64,000 nt of DNA from Acidimicrobiaceae bacterium (lineage in GTDB: Bacteria > Actinomycetota > Acidimicrobiia > Acidimicrobiales > RAAP-2). The position numbers and the translations under genes are program-made. Where the stretch lies: positions 36,870 to 100,869 of the forward strand of contig DAIDJP010000041.1 in NCBI GenBank assembly GCA_027451285.1. The letters run 5' to 3'. The notes beneath the pieces were generated by a model that was not told where the DNA came from, searched no databases, and saw only the letters and a list, made by a program, of their open reading frames with translations. Below are positions 9,000-19,304 of the stretch, one piece after another. Each line of letters begins with the position of its first letter. Positions within the stretch are counted from its first letter, which is position 1.

Positions 9000-11123
9000 T
9001 CAGCCGAGCTGGTGGACGCTGAAACTGCCCGCGACGACGCTGCGCATGATCGCGTCACGGGCCTCGCGGGCCACCTCGACGACGCCGTAGCGCGGAGAAA
9101 GTCGCGTCACCTGCTCGCAGAGATCGGCTACCTGCTTGGCGTTTCGCACGAAATCCCCTGGTGAGGTCTGGCCCAATTCGAGGTCGGCCAGATCCAGCAC
9201 CGTGCCCAGTGACGCCCCGCGGGCCCAGGCGGCGATGACCGTCGCGAAACGGCCGTCAGGCTCGCGGGTGTGGGGCACCGAGAACTCGTCCTCGAGGTTG
9301 GAGAGCGTCGCGGCCTCCACGGTGATCTCCCCCAGGCGCTCGGCGATCACGTCGCGACGCTGGGGACCCAGACGGTCGTTGATCGCCCGGCGGCGCTTCA
9401 CGGGCACCTGGCGGCCCGCGTGAATGGGTTTGGCGGAGCGCTTGGACTCAAAGACGAAGGCCGAGAGGACGCCGGCCAATTCGGCCGGCTCGAGCTCTTC
9501 GAGCACGCCCGCGCTGATGGATTCGACGATCAGCAGGTCGCTCTCGTGATAGAGCGAGCGCAACAGCTGTCCGCGCTCGCTTAAGTGCCAGCCGTCGGCG
9601 TACCCGAGGCGTTCGAGCACCCGGTGGCGCGCGAGGAGCTGCTCGACGAGGGAGCGTCCGGCCCGCGGGCGGTGGTCGCTCTCGAACTGGGCGAAGGAGC
9701 TTTGGACGACGCTCAGCGCGGTGTCGTAGTCGAAGTGGTTCACCAGGTTGGCGGTGAGGTTGTAGGTCGGGCGGAACGACGAGTGCAGGTCCGAGGGCGC
9801 GGCCAACGCCACGCGGGCCACGTCGTGGAGGGCCACCTCGGGGGCGAAGCAGACCACCGCGTGGCCCTCGTCGTCGAGGCCGCGCCGTCCGGCACGCCCG
9901 GTCATCTGCGCGTACTCGCCGCTCGTGAGGAACTTCTTGCCCGCGTCGGAGTACTTGGTGAAGCGCTCGAGCGCGACCGAGCGCGCCGGCATGTTCACGC
10001 CGAGGGCCAGGGTCTCGGTTGCGAAGACCACCGCGAGCAGGTTGTGCTCGAAGCACTGCTCCACGATCTCGCGAAAGGCCGGCACCATGCCGGCGTGGTG
10101 GGCCGCCAGACCTCGGACCAGGCTGTCGAGGAAGTCCGGGAAGTCCAGAGCGGCGAGGTCCTCGTCGGAGAAGTCCGCGAGACGCTCCTCGGCGATGCGC
10201 GTGATGATGCGCTTCTCCTCGCTCGAGGTGAAGTTGAGCCCGTCGCGCCGGCACTGGTGCACGGCGTCGTCGCAGGCCGCGCGCGAGAAGATGAAGACGA
10301 TCGCCGGCAACAGGTCCTCGTGCTCGAGGGCGCGCAGCAGCTCCGAGCGCCGAGGGGCCCGAAACGGCGCGGGCGGCGAGGAGGAGCGAGAGTTCTTCCA
10401 CTGCGGCCCGCGGCGGAACTTGCGCGTCGCCTTCATCAGGTTGTCGATGCGCCGGGCCTCGTCCGAGGGCCGGTCGCCGTCGAGCAGGTCGACGATCTCG
10501 GTGTCGGTCTGACCTCGACGCACCACGGCCACGTGATTGTGCAGGGTGATGGGGCGTTCGCGCTCGATTACCACGGCCGTCTCACCGCGCACGGACTCGA
10601 ACCACTCCCCCAGGAAGTCCGCGTTGCCCACCGTTGCCGACAAGGCGACGAACTGCACGCTCTCACCCGTGAGGATCAGCACCTCCTCCCAGACGCCGCC
10701 GCGAAACGGGTCCTGAAGGTAGTGGACCTCGTCGAGGACGACGAGACCGAGTTGGGTGAGATGAGCGGCCTCGGCGAGGAGCATGTTGCGCAAGACCTCG
10801 GTGGTCATCACGACGATCTCGGCGTCGCGGTTGATCGAGGTGTCGCCCGTCAGCAGTCCGACCCTGGCGCCGCCGTAGAGGCGCGAGAGCTCCCCGTACT
10901 TCTGATTCGAGAGGGCTTTCAGGGGCGTCGTGTAGAACGCGCGACGCCCCTGGGCGATGGTCCGGCCAATCGCGTAATTGGCCACGAGTGTCTTGCCCGA
11001 TCCCGTCGGGGCGCTCACGAGGACGTTGACGCCTCGATCGACGGCGTCGAGTGCCTCGATCTGGAAGTCGTCGAGCCCGAACCCCAGGGTGTGGGTGAAC
11101 TCGTGGCGGTAGGTCGTGGTCAC
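9000..11123 (-). CDS. helY: DEAD/DEAH-box Ski2/Mtr4-like helicase HelY
   Basis: SAPTGSGKT, DEVHYL, SAT, QMTGRAGRRG helicase motifs. Confidence 0.93.
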   Translation of the reverse strand: MTTTYRHEFTHTLGFGLDDFQIEALDAVDRGVNVLVSAPTGSGKTLVANYAIGRTIAQGRRAFYTTPLKALSNQKYGELSRLYGGARVGLLTGDTSINRDAEIVVMTTEVLRNMLLAEAAHLTQLGLVVLDEVHYLQDPFRGGVWEEVLILTGESVQFVALSATVGNADFLGEWFESVRGETAVVIERERPITLHNHVAVVRRGQTDTEIVDLLDGDRPSDEARRIDNLMKATRKFRRGPQWKNSRSSSPPAPFRAPRRSELLRALEHEDLLPAIVFIFSRAACDDAVHQCRRDGLNFTSSEEKRIITRIAEERLADFSDEDLAALDFPDFLDSLVRGLAAHHAGMVPAFREIVEQCFEHNLLAVVFATETLALGVNMPARSVALERFTKYSDAGKKFLTSGEYAQMTGRAGRRGLDDEGHAVVCFAPEVALHDVARVALAAPSDLHSSFRPTYNLTANLVNHFDYDTALSVVQSSFAQFESDHRPRAGRSLVEQLLARHRVLERLGYADGWHLSERGQLLRSLYHESDLLIVESISAGVLEELEPAELAGVLSAFVFESKRSAKPIHAGRQVPVKRRRAINDRLGPQRRDVIAERLGEITVEAATLSNLEDEFSVPHTREPDGRFATVIAAWARGASLGTVLDLADLELGQTSPGDFVRNAKQVADLCEQVTRLSPRYGVVEVAREARDAIMRSVVAGSFSVHQLG

Positions 11124-11848
11124 TTCTTGAACAACTTGCCGACGCCGATCGCGAGGAAATAGAAGATGGTGAGCGGAGTGGCGAGCGCGAGCATCGACAG
11201 GGGATCGCCGCTCGGCGTGAAGACCGCCGAGGCGACCGTGATCGCGATCAACGCGTAGCGCCAGGAGTGCAGGAGTTGGCGCGGCGAGACGATGCCCGCC
11301 AGCTCGAGGGCGACGAGCACCACGGGGAACTCGAAGGTGACGCCGAAGATGAACATCATCATCAGGAACAGGCCGAGGTACTGATTCGGGTTGTAGTCCG
11401 CGACGAGGCTGTGGCCGCCGATCGACTGCAAGAAGGCGATGGCGTGGCCGAAGCTGAAGTAGGCCACCGCGACGCCACCGGAAAAGAAGAGGATGGACGC
11501 GCCCACGAAGGGCACCGCGTAGCGCCGCTCCTTGGCCTTCAATCCCGGCGTGATGAAGCGCCAGACGTGCCAGAAGACGAAGGGCGAGGCGAAGAGCAAT
11601 CCACCGAAGAAGGCGATCTTGACGCGAAGGGTCAGTCCGTCGAGCGGGTTGGTGACCAGGAACGTGCAGTGGCGCGGCAGCGCCCGGCAGTACGGATCCT
11701 GGAGGAAGCGCAGGATCTCGGGATAGACCATGAAGGACACCACGCCGGCGACCAGCACGGCGACGGCGCTCTGGAGGAATCGACGCCTCGCCTCGGCCAG
11801 GTGCTCGGCCAGCGTCATGCCGGTGGCGGCCTTGCGGAAGTTGGACAC
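11120..11848 (-). CDS. tatC: Twin-arginine translocase subunit TatC
   Basis: MTLAEHLAEARRRFLQS and multi-pass topology typical of TatC. Confidence 0.97.
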   Translation of the reverse strand: MSNFRKAATGMTLAEHLAEARRRFLQSAVAVLVAGVVSFMVYPEILRFLQDPYCRALPRHCTFLVTNPLDGLTLRVKIAFFGGLLFASPFVFWHVWRFITPGLKAKERRYAVPFVGASILFFSGGVAVAYFSFGHAIAFLQSIGGHSLVADYNPNQYLGLFLMMMFIFGVTFEFPVVLVALELAGIVSPRQLLHSWRYALIAITVASAVFTPSGDPLSMLALATPLTIFYFLAIGVGKLFKK

Positions 11849-11854
11849 GAGCGC

Positions 11855-12250
11855 CTAGTTGAGAGACGGATCGGGCGACGGCGGCAGGTCGCGCGGAGGC
11901 GGGGGCACGTGGTGCGTGGAATTGAACAGCGGTCCCTTCCAGGACTCGTCGGGCGCCACCTCGTCCTCAGTGGGCGGGGGCGCGTCGGACGCGCTGCTGC
12001 GCAGATCGGCGCGGTCGGCCAGCTCGTTGAGGAGGTTGACCGGGCTGCGCGCCAGGCGCGCGAGGTCTCCCGCACTGGGTAGGTCCGGGATCACCTCGCG
12101 GACCTCGGATTCGACGCGCTCTTGGATCCGCTTGAGCGCCCGCCAGCTGGCCCCGAGCTTGTGGGCCACCTCGGGCAGCTTGTCCGGGCCCAGGAGGATC
12201 ATCACGACGGCGACGATCACCAGGATCTTGATCGGACTCAGAGAGAACAC
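11855..12250 (-). CDS. Twin-arginine translocase TatA/TatB family subunit
   Basis: N-terminal TM then LLGPDKLPEVAHKLG; GTG start 6 nt after TACAAT. Confidence 0.92.
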   Translation of the reverse strand: MFSLSPIKILVIVAVVMILLGPDKLPEVAHKLGASWRALKRIQERVESEVREVIPDLPSAGDLARLARSPVNLLNELADRADLRSSASDAPPPTEDEVAPDESWKGPLFNSTHHVPPPPRDLPPSPDPSLN

Positions 12251-12256
12251 GGGTCC

Positions 12257-12262
12257 ATTGTA
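12257..12262 (-). promoter_or_regulatory. Leaderless -10 box TACAAT (N6-GTG 12250, tatA/B)
   Basis: TACAAT-GGACCC-GTG. Confidence 0.7.
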
Positions 12263-12284
12263 GGGGTGAGGTACCCCGAGGTCC

Positions 12285-12890
12285 CTAAATGAATCCGAAG
12301 CGGTTGAGCGGCCAGATACGCAGGAAAACCTTGCCGATGAGGTCTTTGCGCGGCACCGTCCCCCACATCCGGCTGTCGCAGGAATCCGGGTGGTTGTCGC
12401 CCATCATGAAGTACGAGTTGGCCGGCACGGTCACGTTGCCGATCGCCTGGCCGAGGGGCTCGTAGTGGGTCCAGGTCTCGTCGAGCGGTGAGCCGTTCAC
12501 GTAGATGGTGTTGCCCTTGGAGGTCAGGTGGTCTCCGGGCAGACCGATGACCCGCTTGACGAGGTCGGTGACCGGATCACCGCAGTGCTCGGCCGGTGGC
12601 GCTTTGAAGACAATGATGTCGCCCCGGTGGATCGTCCCGAACTCGACGCTCAGCTTCGAGACGATGATGCGGTCGCCGATCTGCAGCGTCGGCTCCATCG
12701 AGCCCGAGGGAATGAAGAACGTCTGGATGACGAAGGTGCGCATGAGAAACGACACGCCCAGCGCGACCAGGACAATGATGACCCATTCGACGAGAAGGTG
12801 TTTCTTGCGCCGCGCCCGCGGCGCGGGGGCTGCTACCTCGTCGGGCTCCTCCGGGGACGCGTCGGTGGAGGGCTCAACGGTATCGGACAC
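12285..12890 (-). CDS. lepB: Signal peptidase I
   Basis: FFIPSGSMEPTLQIGD (Ser), VKRVIGLPGD (Lys), GDNHPDSCDSR box. Confidence 0.97.
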   Translation of the reverse strand: MSDTVEPSTDASPEEPDEVAAPAPRARRKKHLLVEWVIIVLVALGVSFLMRTFVIQTFFIPSGSMEPTLQIGDRIIVSKLSVEFGTIHRGDIIVFKAPPAEHCGDPVTDLVKRVIGLPGDHLTSKGNTIYVNGSPLDETWTHYEPLGQAIGNVTVPANSYFMMGDNHPDSCDSRMWGTVPRKDLIGKVFLRIWPLNRFGFI

Positions 12891-12896
12891 GCATCA

Positions 12897-12902
12897 AGGC
12901 TA
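12897..12902 (-). promoter_or_regulatory. Leaderless -10 box TAGCCT (N6-GTG 12890, lepB)
   Basis: TAGCCT-TGATGC-GTG; TAG is also the pafA stop. Confidence 0.5.
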
Positions 12903-14288
12903 GTCGCGCCGCTCGTGGCGATCCCGTCGCTCCAGAGAGTCCAGTAGGCGCTGGAATCGCTCATCGTGATTCTTGAAGGGATCCTTCAAGAGCACGGTGC
13001 GCTGCATCTCGTCATTGAGCTTCAAGTGCACCCAGTCCACGGTGTAGTCCCGGCGCCACTCCTTGGCGGCCCGGATGAAGGATCCGCGCAGATGGGCGCG
13101 CGTGGTCGTGGGTGCGGTGACTGCGGCCTCGGCGACCTGTTCGTCCGTGACCATGCGTCGGAAGTGTCCCCGGGCCTGACGTCGGTAGTAGAGGCCGCGC
13201 GAGAGGTTGGTGTCGTGGTAGAGCAAGTCGATCAGGGCGATGCGCGCGTCCGAGAGCTCGACGCCCAGGCGCTCGCGCTCGCGCTCGATGATCTGCAGCT
13301 TCGCGATCCAGTCCACCCGATCGGCGAGTCCCATCGGGTCCGACCGGTACTGCTCGATCACCTCGCGCCACATGCGAACGGCCTCGACCTGGTCGGGTGG
13401 CAGGCTCCGACGCTGGGCGAAGAGCTCGGCGCGCTCGCAGAGATCCTCTTGGATCTCCAGGGCGGTCATGTCGCGCCCGCTCACCAGCTTGATCGGCTCC
13501 TTGCTCCAGAGGTCGTAGGAGATGTCGCGCAGGGCGTTGATCGGTGAGGCGATGTTGAAGTCGCGCAGGACCGTCGTTCGATCCTCGATCATGGCGAGCA
13601 CCACGGACGCGGTGCCCACCTTGAGGAACGTAGCGAACTCGTTCATGTTCGAGTCGCCGACGATGACGTGCAGGCGCCGGTACTTCTCGGGATCGGCGTG
13701 GGGCTCGTCGCGAGTGTTGATGATGGGCCGGCTGCGCGTGGTGGCCGACGAGATCGACTCCCAGATGTGCTCCGCGCGCTGGCTCATGGAGTAGGTAGTG
13801 CCCCGAGCGTTGGTGACGACCTTGCCCGCCCCGGAAAAGATCTGCCGGCTGATCAGGAAGGGAATGAAGACCTGCTCGAGTCGCGTGAGGTCCTCGATGC
13901 GATCGATGCAGTAGTTCTCGTGGCATCCGTAGGAGTTGCCGGAGGAGTCCGTGTTGTTCTTGAACAAGAAGATGTCGCCGCGGATCCCTTCCTCGACGAG
14001 CTGCTCTTGGGCGTAGTCAACCAACTCGCGCAGGATCGTCTCGCCGGCCTTGTCCTGAGCGATGAGGTCGCTGAGCGAGTCGCACTCGGCCGTGGCGTAC
14101 TCGGGGTGGCTGCCGACGTCGAGGTAAAGGCGGCTGCCGTTCTCGAGAAAGACGTTGCTCGAACGTCCCCAGGCGACGACCTTGCGAAAGAGGAACCGCG
14201 AGACCTCGTCTGGGCTCAGGCGTCGTTGGCCCCGCAGGGAGAACGTAATGCCGTATTCGGTTTCGACTCCGAAGATCCGGCGCAGCAT
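12900..14288 (-). CDS. pafA: Pup-protein ligase PafA
   Basis: MLRRIFGVETEYGITF, proteasome-locus context. Confidence 0.96.
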   Translation of the reverse strand: MLRRIFGVETEYGITFSLRGQRRLSPDEVSRFLFRKVVAWGRSSNVFLENGSRLYLDVGSHPEYATAECDSLSDLIAQDKAGETILRELVDYAQEQLVEEGIRGDIFLFKNNTDSSGNSYGCHENYCIDRIEDLTRLEQVFIPFLISRQIFSGAGKVVTNARGTTYSMSQRAEHIWESISSATTRSRPIINTRDEPHADPEKYRRLHVIVGDSNMNEFATFLKVGTASVVLAMIEDRTTVLRDFNIASPINALRDISYDLWSKEPIKLVSGRDMTALEIQEDLCERAELFAQRRSLPPDQVEAVRMWREVIEQYRSDPMGLADRVDWIAKLQIIERERERLGVELSDARIALIDLLYHDTNLSRGLYYRRQARGHFRRMVTDEQVAEAAVTAPTTTRAHLRGSFIRAAKEWRRDYTVDWVHLKLNDEMQRTVLLKDPFKNHDERFQRLLDSLERRDRHERRD

Positions 14289-14294
14289 GGGGAC

Positions 14295-14975
14295 CTACGT
14301 CCCGAGAATCTCGCTGATGGCGCCGACGTTGAGGCGAACAAACGTGCGGCGCGCGCCACGATCCTCGAGAACGCCCACTTCGAGCTCGTTGGCCGGAATC
14401 GCCCGTTCGGGTCCACCGAGAGCGCTGACCGCGTGGCGCAACGTCACGTCCAGGCTCGTGGGTTCGCTGAAGAGCGCCGCGTAGCGCGCCTTGACCGCTT
14501 CGGCGTCGCCACCGAGCACCGCGAAGTGCGCTTCGTCGGAAATGGTGCCCTCGTAGGCAATCTGGTAGAGCTTCGTCTGGTGGAACTTGTTGCCCAGCTG
14601 GGCGACCAGAATCTCGACCTCGAGGGGTTTGGGACCCTCGCTGAACATGTCGCCCAGGTGCTGGGCGTAGTAGTTGGCCAGGGCGCGAGCGTCGACGTCG
14701 TCGCGCGAGTAGGTGAATCCGGTCGAGTCCGCCCAGCGGATGCCGGCTTCACGAAGTCGGTCGAACTCGTTGTACTTGCCGACGCCCGCGAAGGCGATCC
14801 GGTCGTAGACCTCGGAGATCTTGTTGAGCGAGGCCGACGTGTTCTCGGCCACCATCACCACGCCCACGTCGTAGACCGAGGCCAGGATGGAGCGGCCGCG
14901 CGCGATCCCCTTTTGAGCGAAGGTCGCGCGGTCCTTGATCAGCTGCTCGGGGGCAACGTAGAAGAAGTTGCTCAT
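14295..14975 (-). CDS. prcA: Proteasome alpha subunit
   Basis: Actinobacterial PrcA-like sequence adjacent to prcB. Confidence 0.96.
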   Translation of the reverse strand: MSNFFYVAPEQLIKDRATFAQKGIARGRSILASVYDVGVVMVAENTSASLNKISEVYDRIAFAGVGKYNEFDRLREAGIRWADSTGFTYSRDDVDARALANYYAQHLGDMFSEGPKPLEVEILVAQLGNKFHQTKLYQIAYEGTISDEAHFAVLGGDAEAVKARYAALFSEPTSLDVTLRHAVSALGGPERAIPANELEVGVLEDRGARRTFVRLNVGAISEILGT

Positions 14976-15775
14976 CGCAGGGTGCCCCCCGGAACGCCTC
15001 CGGTGCTCGTACGGCGCTCGCTGATGGCACGAAAGCGCTCGCCGACCTCGTCGTTGGTGATCTCGCGATAGCCCCCGGAGTCGATCACGACCATCATGGG
15101 AAAGAGCCCGCGCACGAAGTCCGGGCCCCCGGTGCTCGGGTCATTGTCCCCCGCCTCATAGAGGGCCAGAGCCCCCAGTTCGAGTGCGGCCTCCATGTCG
15201 AGGTCGGCGCGAAAGCCTAGGCGCAGCGCGCTCTCGGCGAAGGGAGACCCTGAACCGATCGTGGCGAAGTCGTGACGCTCGTAGGCTCCCCCCGCGCCGT
15301 CGTACTCGAAGATCCGTCCCATTTGGTGGCTGGAGTCCCAGCCGGCCAGCAGGGGAATCACGATCAACGGCGACGTGAGGTTGTTGCGCTGGATGATCGG
15401 CGACAGGTAGTTGGCCTTGCCCTCGAGGCTCAGGGTCGAGTTGGTCATCTTCTCGTAGTGCTCGAAGGAGAGTTGGGCCATGCGGATGAACTCCATGCCG
15501 CGCGCGGCCGTGCCCGAGATCGCGATCGCCGTGAACTGGTCCGCGGCCTCGATCTTTCGCACGTCGCGGCTCGCGATGTAACTGCCGGTCGCCTGACGGT
15601 CACCGACCATCACGACGCCGCCCCCGAAGCGCACGGCGATCACCGTGGTCGCGTGGGCCGAGAGCCCCTCGCCGGCGCCCGCGACGTCTGGCGGAAAGGC
15701 CACGCCGGCGGCCTGGGAGAACTGGTAGAAGGAGGGACCGGGATCCTGGGTCGCGCTAAAGAGCGGAAGGCCCAC
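14972..15775 (-). CDS. prcB: Proteasome beta subunit
   Basis: Propeptide then AHA|TTVIAVRFGGGVVMVGDRQAT catalytic Thr region. Confidence 0.96.
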   Translation of the reverse strand: MGLPLFSATQDPGPSFYQFSQAAGVAFPPDVAGAGEGLSAHATTVIAVRFGGGVVMVGDRQATGSYIASRDVRKIEAADQFTAIAISGTAARGMEFIRMAQLSFEHYEKMTNSTLSLEGKANYLSPIIQRNNLTSPLIVIPLLAGWDSSHQMGRIFEYDGAGGAYERHDFATIGSGSPFAESALRLGFRADLDMEAALELGALALYEAGDNDPSTGGPDFVRGLFPMMVVIDSGGYREITNDEVGERFRAISERRTSTGGVPGGTLR

Positions 15776-15777
15776 GG

Positions 15778-15972
15778 CTACTGACCGCCCTTTTGGACGT
15801 AGTTGCGCACGAACTCCTCGGCGTTCTCCTCGAGGACTTCGTCAATCTCGTCCAGCAGGTCGTCGAGATCGGCCTTCAGCTGCTCACCCTTGGTCGTGTC
15901 GATGCTCACCTCGGGCGCCTCCGCGGCGGTCCGGGTGGTGCGTTGCTTCTGAATTCTTTCCTGCTCAGTCAT
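15778..15972 (-). CDS. pup: Prokaryotic ubiquitin-like protein Pup
   Basis: 64 aa, ends ...FVRNYVQKGGQ. Confidence 0.97.
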   Translation of the reverse strand: MTEQERIQKQRTTRTAAEAPEVSIDTTKGEQLKADLDDLLDEIDEVLEENAEEFVRNYVQKGGQ

Positions 15973-15982
15973 ACAATCCGTT

Positions 15983-17470
15983 CTAGCCGTCGAGCGCTCT
16001 CAGTAGGTCGGCGGCGCTCGTACTCGTTTCTAGCAAGTTCTCAGTCAATTCTGCGGTACCCCGCAGGGGGTCCATCATGGGCACACGCTGGAGCGGTCCG
16101 TCACCCAGATCGAAGACGAGTGAGTCCCAGTTCGCCGCCACGATCTCGTCGGGAAAGCGCTCGACGCACCGGCCGCGAAAGAACGCCCGGGTGCTGCGCG
16201 GGGGGTTGTGGACGGCCTCGCGTACCGGTGTCACCTCGAAGATCTGCCGCAGGCCCACGCGCGCCGAGAGGGACCTCTCGGGCCGCAGGTCGTGGTACTG
16301 CAGGTCGATGGCGCGCAGGCGCGCGTCGGTGGCCGGTAGATCGTGGCGCTCGCGATAGCCCTCCAGGACACGCTGCTTGGCCGCCCAGTCCACCCGGTCG
16401 GCAACACCAGAGGGGTCCGCACGCACGCCGTCGAGCATCTCTCGCCACTGGGTGAGGATCTCCGCCACCTCGGACTCGGAGGCCACCGCGGGCGCGCCCG
16501 TGGCGGCCACGTAGTCCTGGGCCAGGTGCCAGAGGGCGTCCTGGAGGTCCCAGGCGCTGTAGCTGACGCCGTCGTCGGCCTGTTCGACCGCCCGCAGGCT
16601 CGGGTCCAGCGCGAAGTGGCGAACCGCGCGAACCGGATGGCGCGGCGGAGGCGGAAAGACGGCGGCGCCGCGGTCTTCGAGCACGGCGAGCAGCAGCGCC
16701 GTGGAGCCAAGCTTGACGAAAGTGGCGACCTGACTCATGTTCGCGTCGCCGATGATGACGTGGAGCCGGCGAAATCGCTCCGCGTCGGAGTGCGGTTCGT
16801 CGCGGGTGTTGATGATCGGCCGCTTCAGAGTGGTCTCGAGGCCCACGACCTCTTCGAAGAACTCTGCGCGCTGGCTCAGCTGGAACGACGGGGCGTGGCT
16901 CAACGCGTCGTCGGTCTCGGCGCCGACCTTGCCCGCGCCGACCACGACCTGGCGCGAGACGAAGTGCGGCACCATCGCGCGCACGACGTCGGAGAAGTCC
17001 ACCTGACGGCTCACGAGGTAGTTCTCGTGGGTGCCGTAGGAGTTCCCCTTGCCGTCGGAGTTGTTCTTGTACAGGGTGATCGCGTCGGAGGGATCGAGGC
17101 TCGCGTTGGCGGTGCTGAGCGCGCGGCGCAGCACCTCTTCGCCGGCGACGTCATAGAGGGTCGCCTCGAGGGGCGTGCGGCACTCGGGCGAGGAGTACTC
17201 GGGGTGGGCGTGATCGACGTAGAGCCGCGCGCCGTTGGACAGGACGGTGTTGGCCAGGTGCGTCTCGACAATCGGCGCGAACGCGGTCAGCCCGGAAAGT
17301 CCCCGCGCGTCGAGGTCTGGCGTCTCGCCCTCGAAGTCCCAGTTGATACGCGAGGCGCCCTGCTGGGCGTAGGCGTTGACGATGATGCTCGAGGCCAGGA
17401 TCGGATCCTGGTCGGGCCCGCCCGCAACCCCGTACTCGGTCTCGATGCCGAGGACCTTCTCGATCGCCAC
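15983..17470 (-). CDS. dop: Pup deamidase/depupylase Dop
   Basis: MAIEKVLGIETEYGVAG, Dop-type homolog of PafA between pup and arc. Confidence 0.96.
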   Translation of the reverse strand: MAIEKVLGIETEYGVAGGPDQDPILASSIIVNAYAQQGASRINWDFEGETPDLDARGLSGLTAFAPIVETHLANTVLSNGARLYVDHAHPEYSSPECRTPLEATLYDVAGEEVLRRALSTANASLDPSDAITLYKNNSDGKGNSYGTHENYLVSRQVDFSDVVRAMVPHFVSRQVVVGAGKVGAETDDALSHAPSFQLSQRAEFFEEVVGLETTLKRPIINTRDEPHSDAERFRRLHVIIGDANMSQVATFVKLGSTALLLAVLEDRGAAVFPPPPRHPVRAVRHFALDPSLRAVEQADDGVSYSAWDLQDALWHLAQDYVAATGAPAVASESEVAEILTQWREMLDGVRADPSGVADRVDWAAKQRVLEGYRERHDLPATDARLRAIDLQYHDLRPERSLSARVGLRQIFEVTPVREAVHNPPRSTRAFFRGRCVERFPDEIVAANWDSLVFDLGDGPLQRVPMMDPLRGTAELTENLLETSTSAADLLRALDG

Positions 17471-17480
17471 GCCGATGGAC

Positions 17481-19208
17481 CTAGAGGTACTGGCCGGTTC
17501 CGACGTGCTGAATCGAGCGCCCGCCGTTCACGTTGGCCTCTTCGCGATTGACGAGGGTACGGATGAAGACGATGCGTTCGCCCTTCTTGCCCGAGATACG
17601 CGCCCAGTCATCGGGGTTGGTGGTGTTGGGCAGGTCCTCGTTCTCACGGAACTCCTGGCGGATCGACTCAGTGAGGTCCTCGACCCGTAGTCCCCGGCCG
17701 TTGCCAGCGATCTCGCGCTTGACGGCGAGCTTCTTCGCGCGTCGCACGACGTTCTCGATCATCGCGCCCGAGGCGAAGTCCTTGAAGTACAGCACTTCCT
17801 TGTCGCCGCCCTGATAGGTCACCTCGAGGAAGCGGTTCTCGTCGTCGATGCGATACATCCCGGCCACGGTCTGTTCGATCATCACCGAGACCGCCTTGTC
17901 GCGGTCTCCCCCACCGAGCTCGCGAACCTGGTGCTCGTCGATGGGCAGGTCGCGGTGCAGGTAGCGCTGGAAGATCGAACTCGCCGCCTCGGCGTCGGGC
18001 CGTTCGATCTTGATCTTGACGTCGAGGCGCCCCGGGCGCAGGATCGCCGGGTCGATGAGGTCCTCACGGTTCGTCGCGCCGATCACGATCACGTCGCGCA
18101 GGGACTCGACGCCGTCGATCTCGGCCAGGAGCTGGGGCACGATGGTCGACTCCATGTCCGAGCTGATGCCCGTACCGCGGGTGCGAAACAGCGAGTCCAT
18201 CTCGTCGAAGAACACGATGACCGGCACGCCCTCTTCGGCCTTCTCGCGTGCGCGTTGGAAGACCAGACGGATCTGGCGCTCCGTCTCGCCGACGTACTTG
18301 TTCAGCAACTCGGGACCCTTGATGTTCAAGAAGTAGGAGCGGACATTGCGATTGCCCGTCATCTCGGCGACCTTCTGGGACAGGGAGTTCGCCACCGCCT
18401 TCGCGATCAGAGTCTTGCCACATCCCGGCGGGCCGTAGAGGAGGATTCCCTTGGGCGCCGGCAGCTCGTAGTCCTGAAAGAGCGCGCGGTGCAGGTAGGG
18501 CAGCTCGACGGCGTCGACGATGGATTCGATCTGAGCGTCGAGGCCGCCCACGTCGGCGTACGTGATGTCGGGCACCTCTTCGAGGACGAGCTCCTCGGCC
18601 TCTTGGCGCACGAGGCGCTCGGTGAGAAGGTTCGAGCGCAGGTCGAGCAGTACCGCGTCGCCGCTGCGTAGGCGCACGTCGGCCAGGGAGTCGGCCATCT
18701 CCACCACGCGCTCTTCGTCGGAGCGCCCGTAGATCAGGACCCGGCGCCCGTCGAGCACCTCCTTGACGGTGACGACCTCACCCTGGCCGTCGGCCTCGCG
18801 CACGGCGATGACCGTGAAGGACTCGTTGAGCACCACCTCGTTGCCGCGCGAGACCTCGCGCGGATCGATGCCCGGGTGCAGAGCGACGCGCATCTTGCGC
18901 CCCGAGGCGAAGACGTCGACCGTGCCGTCGTCGTTGAAGTCGGCGAACGTTCCGTAGACCGCGGGCGGCTGGGTGAGCTTTTCCACCTCGTCGCGCAGGG
19001 CCGCGATCTGGTCGCGCGTCTGCTGGATGGTGATGGTCAGCTTCTCGTTGTTCGAACGGGTCTGGGCCAATTGCCCTCGCGACTCCAAGAGTTGCTCCTC
19101 GAGCATCTCGATGCGCCGCAACGCCGCGGCCAAATCACCCTCGCGTGACGGACGCGCACCCTCAGCGCGTCCCTGGGCGGGGTTCGGAAATGTCTCTGAG
19201 CCGTCCAT
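17481..19208 (-). CDS. arc: Proteasome-associated AAA ATPase ARC/Mpa
   Basis: N-terminal coiled coil, YGPPGCGKT Walker A, C-terminal GQYL. Confidence 0.96.
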   Translation of the reverse strand: MDGSETFPNPAQGRAEGARPSREGDLAAALRRIEMLEEQLLESRGQLAQTRSNNEKLTITIQQTRDQIAALRDEVEKLTQPPAVYGTFADFNDDGTVDVFASGRKMRVALHPGIDPREVSRGNEVVLNESFTVIAVREADGQGEVVTVKEVLDGRRVLIYGRSDEERVVEMADSLADVRLRSGDAVLLDLRSNLLTERLVRQEAEELVLEEVPDITYADVGGLDAQIESIVDAVELPYLHRALFQDYELPAPKGILLYGPPGCGKTLIAKAVANSLSQKVAEMTGNRNVRSYFLNIKGPELLNKYVGETERQIRLVFQRAREKAEEGVPVIVFFDEMDSLFRTRGTGISSDMESTIVPQLLAEIDGVESLRDVIVIGATNREDLIDPAILRPGRLDVKIKIERPDAEAASSIFQRYLHRDLPIDEHQVRELGGGDRDKAVSVMIEQTVAGMYRIDDENRFLEVTYQGGDKEVLYFKDFASGAMIENVVRRAKKLAVKREIAGNGRGLRVEDLTESIRQEFRENEDLPNTTNPDDWARISGKKGERIVFIRTLVNREEANVNGGRSIQHVGTGQYL

Positions 19209-19214
19209 GGCTTC

Positions 19215-19220
19215 ACCATA
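19215..19220 (-). promoter_or_regulatory. Leaderless -10 box TATGGT (N6-ATG 19208, arc)
   Basis: TATGGT-GAAGCC-ATG. Confidence 0.65.
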
Positions 19221-19304
19221 GGTGAGGCCCGGGGGGTCGGGTCGTCAGGAATGGGGCCGGCGACCGCTAAAGTGGCATCTCGGAACGCGCCACGGAGGAA
19301 GTTC

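Noticed and set aside
9585-11162. 525-aa plus-strand ORF antisense to helY
   Set aside because: Shadow ORF; helicase motifs are clearly on the minus strand.
13668-15071. 467-aa plus-strand ORF antisense to pafA/prcA
   Set aside because: Shadow ORF caused by GC skew at third codon positions.
16343-17551. 402-aa plus-strand ORF antisense to dop
   Set aside because: Shadow ORF; dop is well supported.
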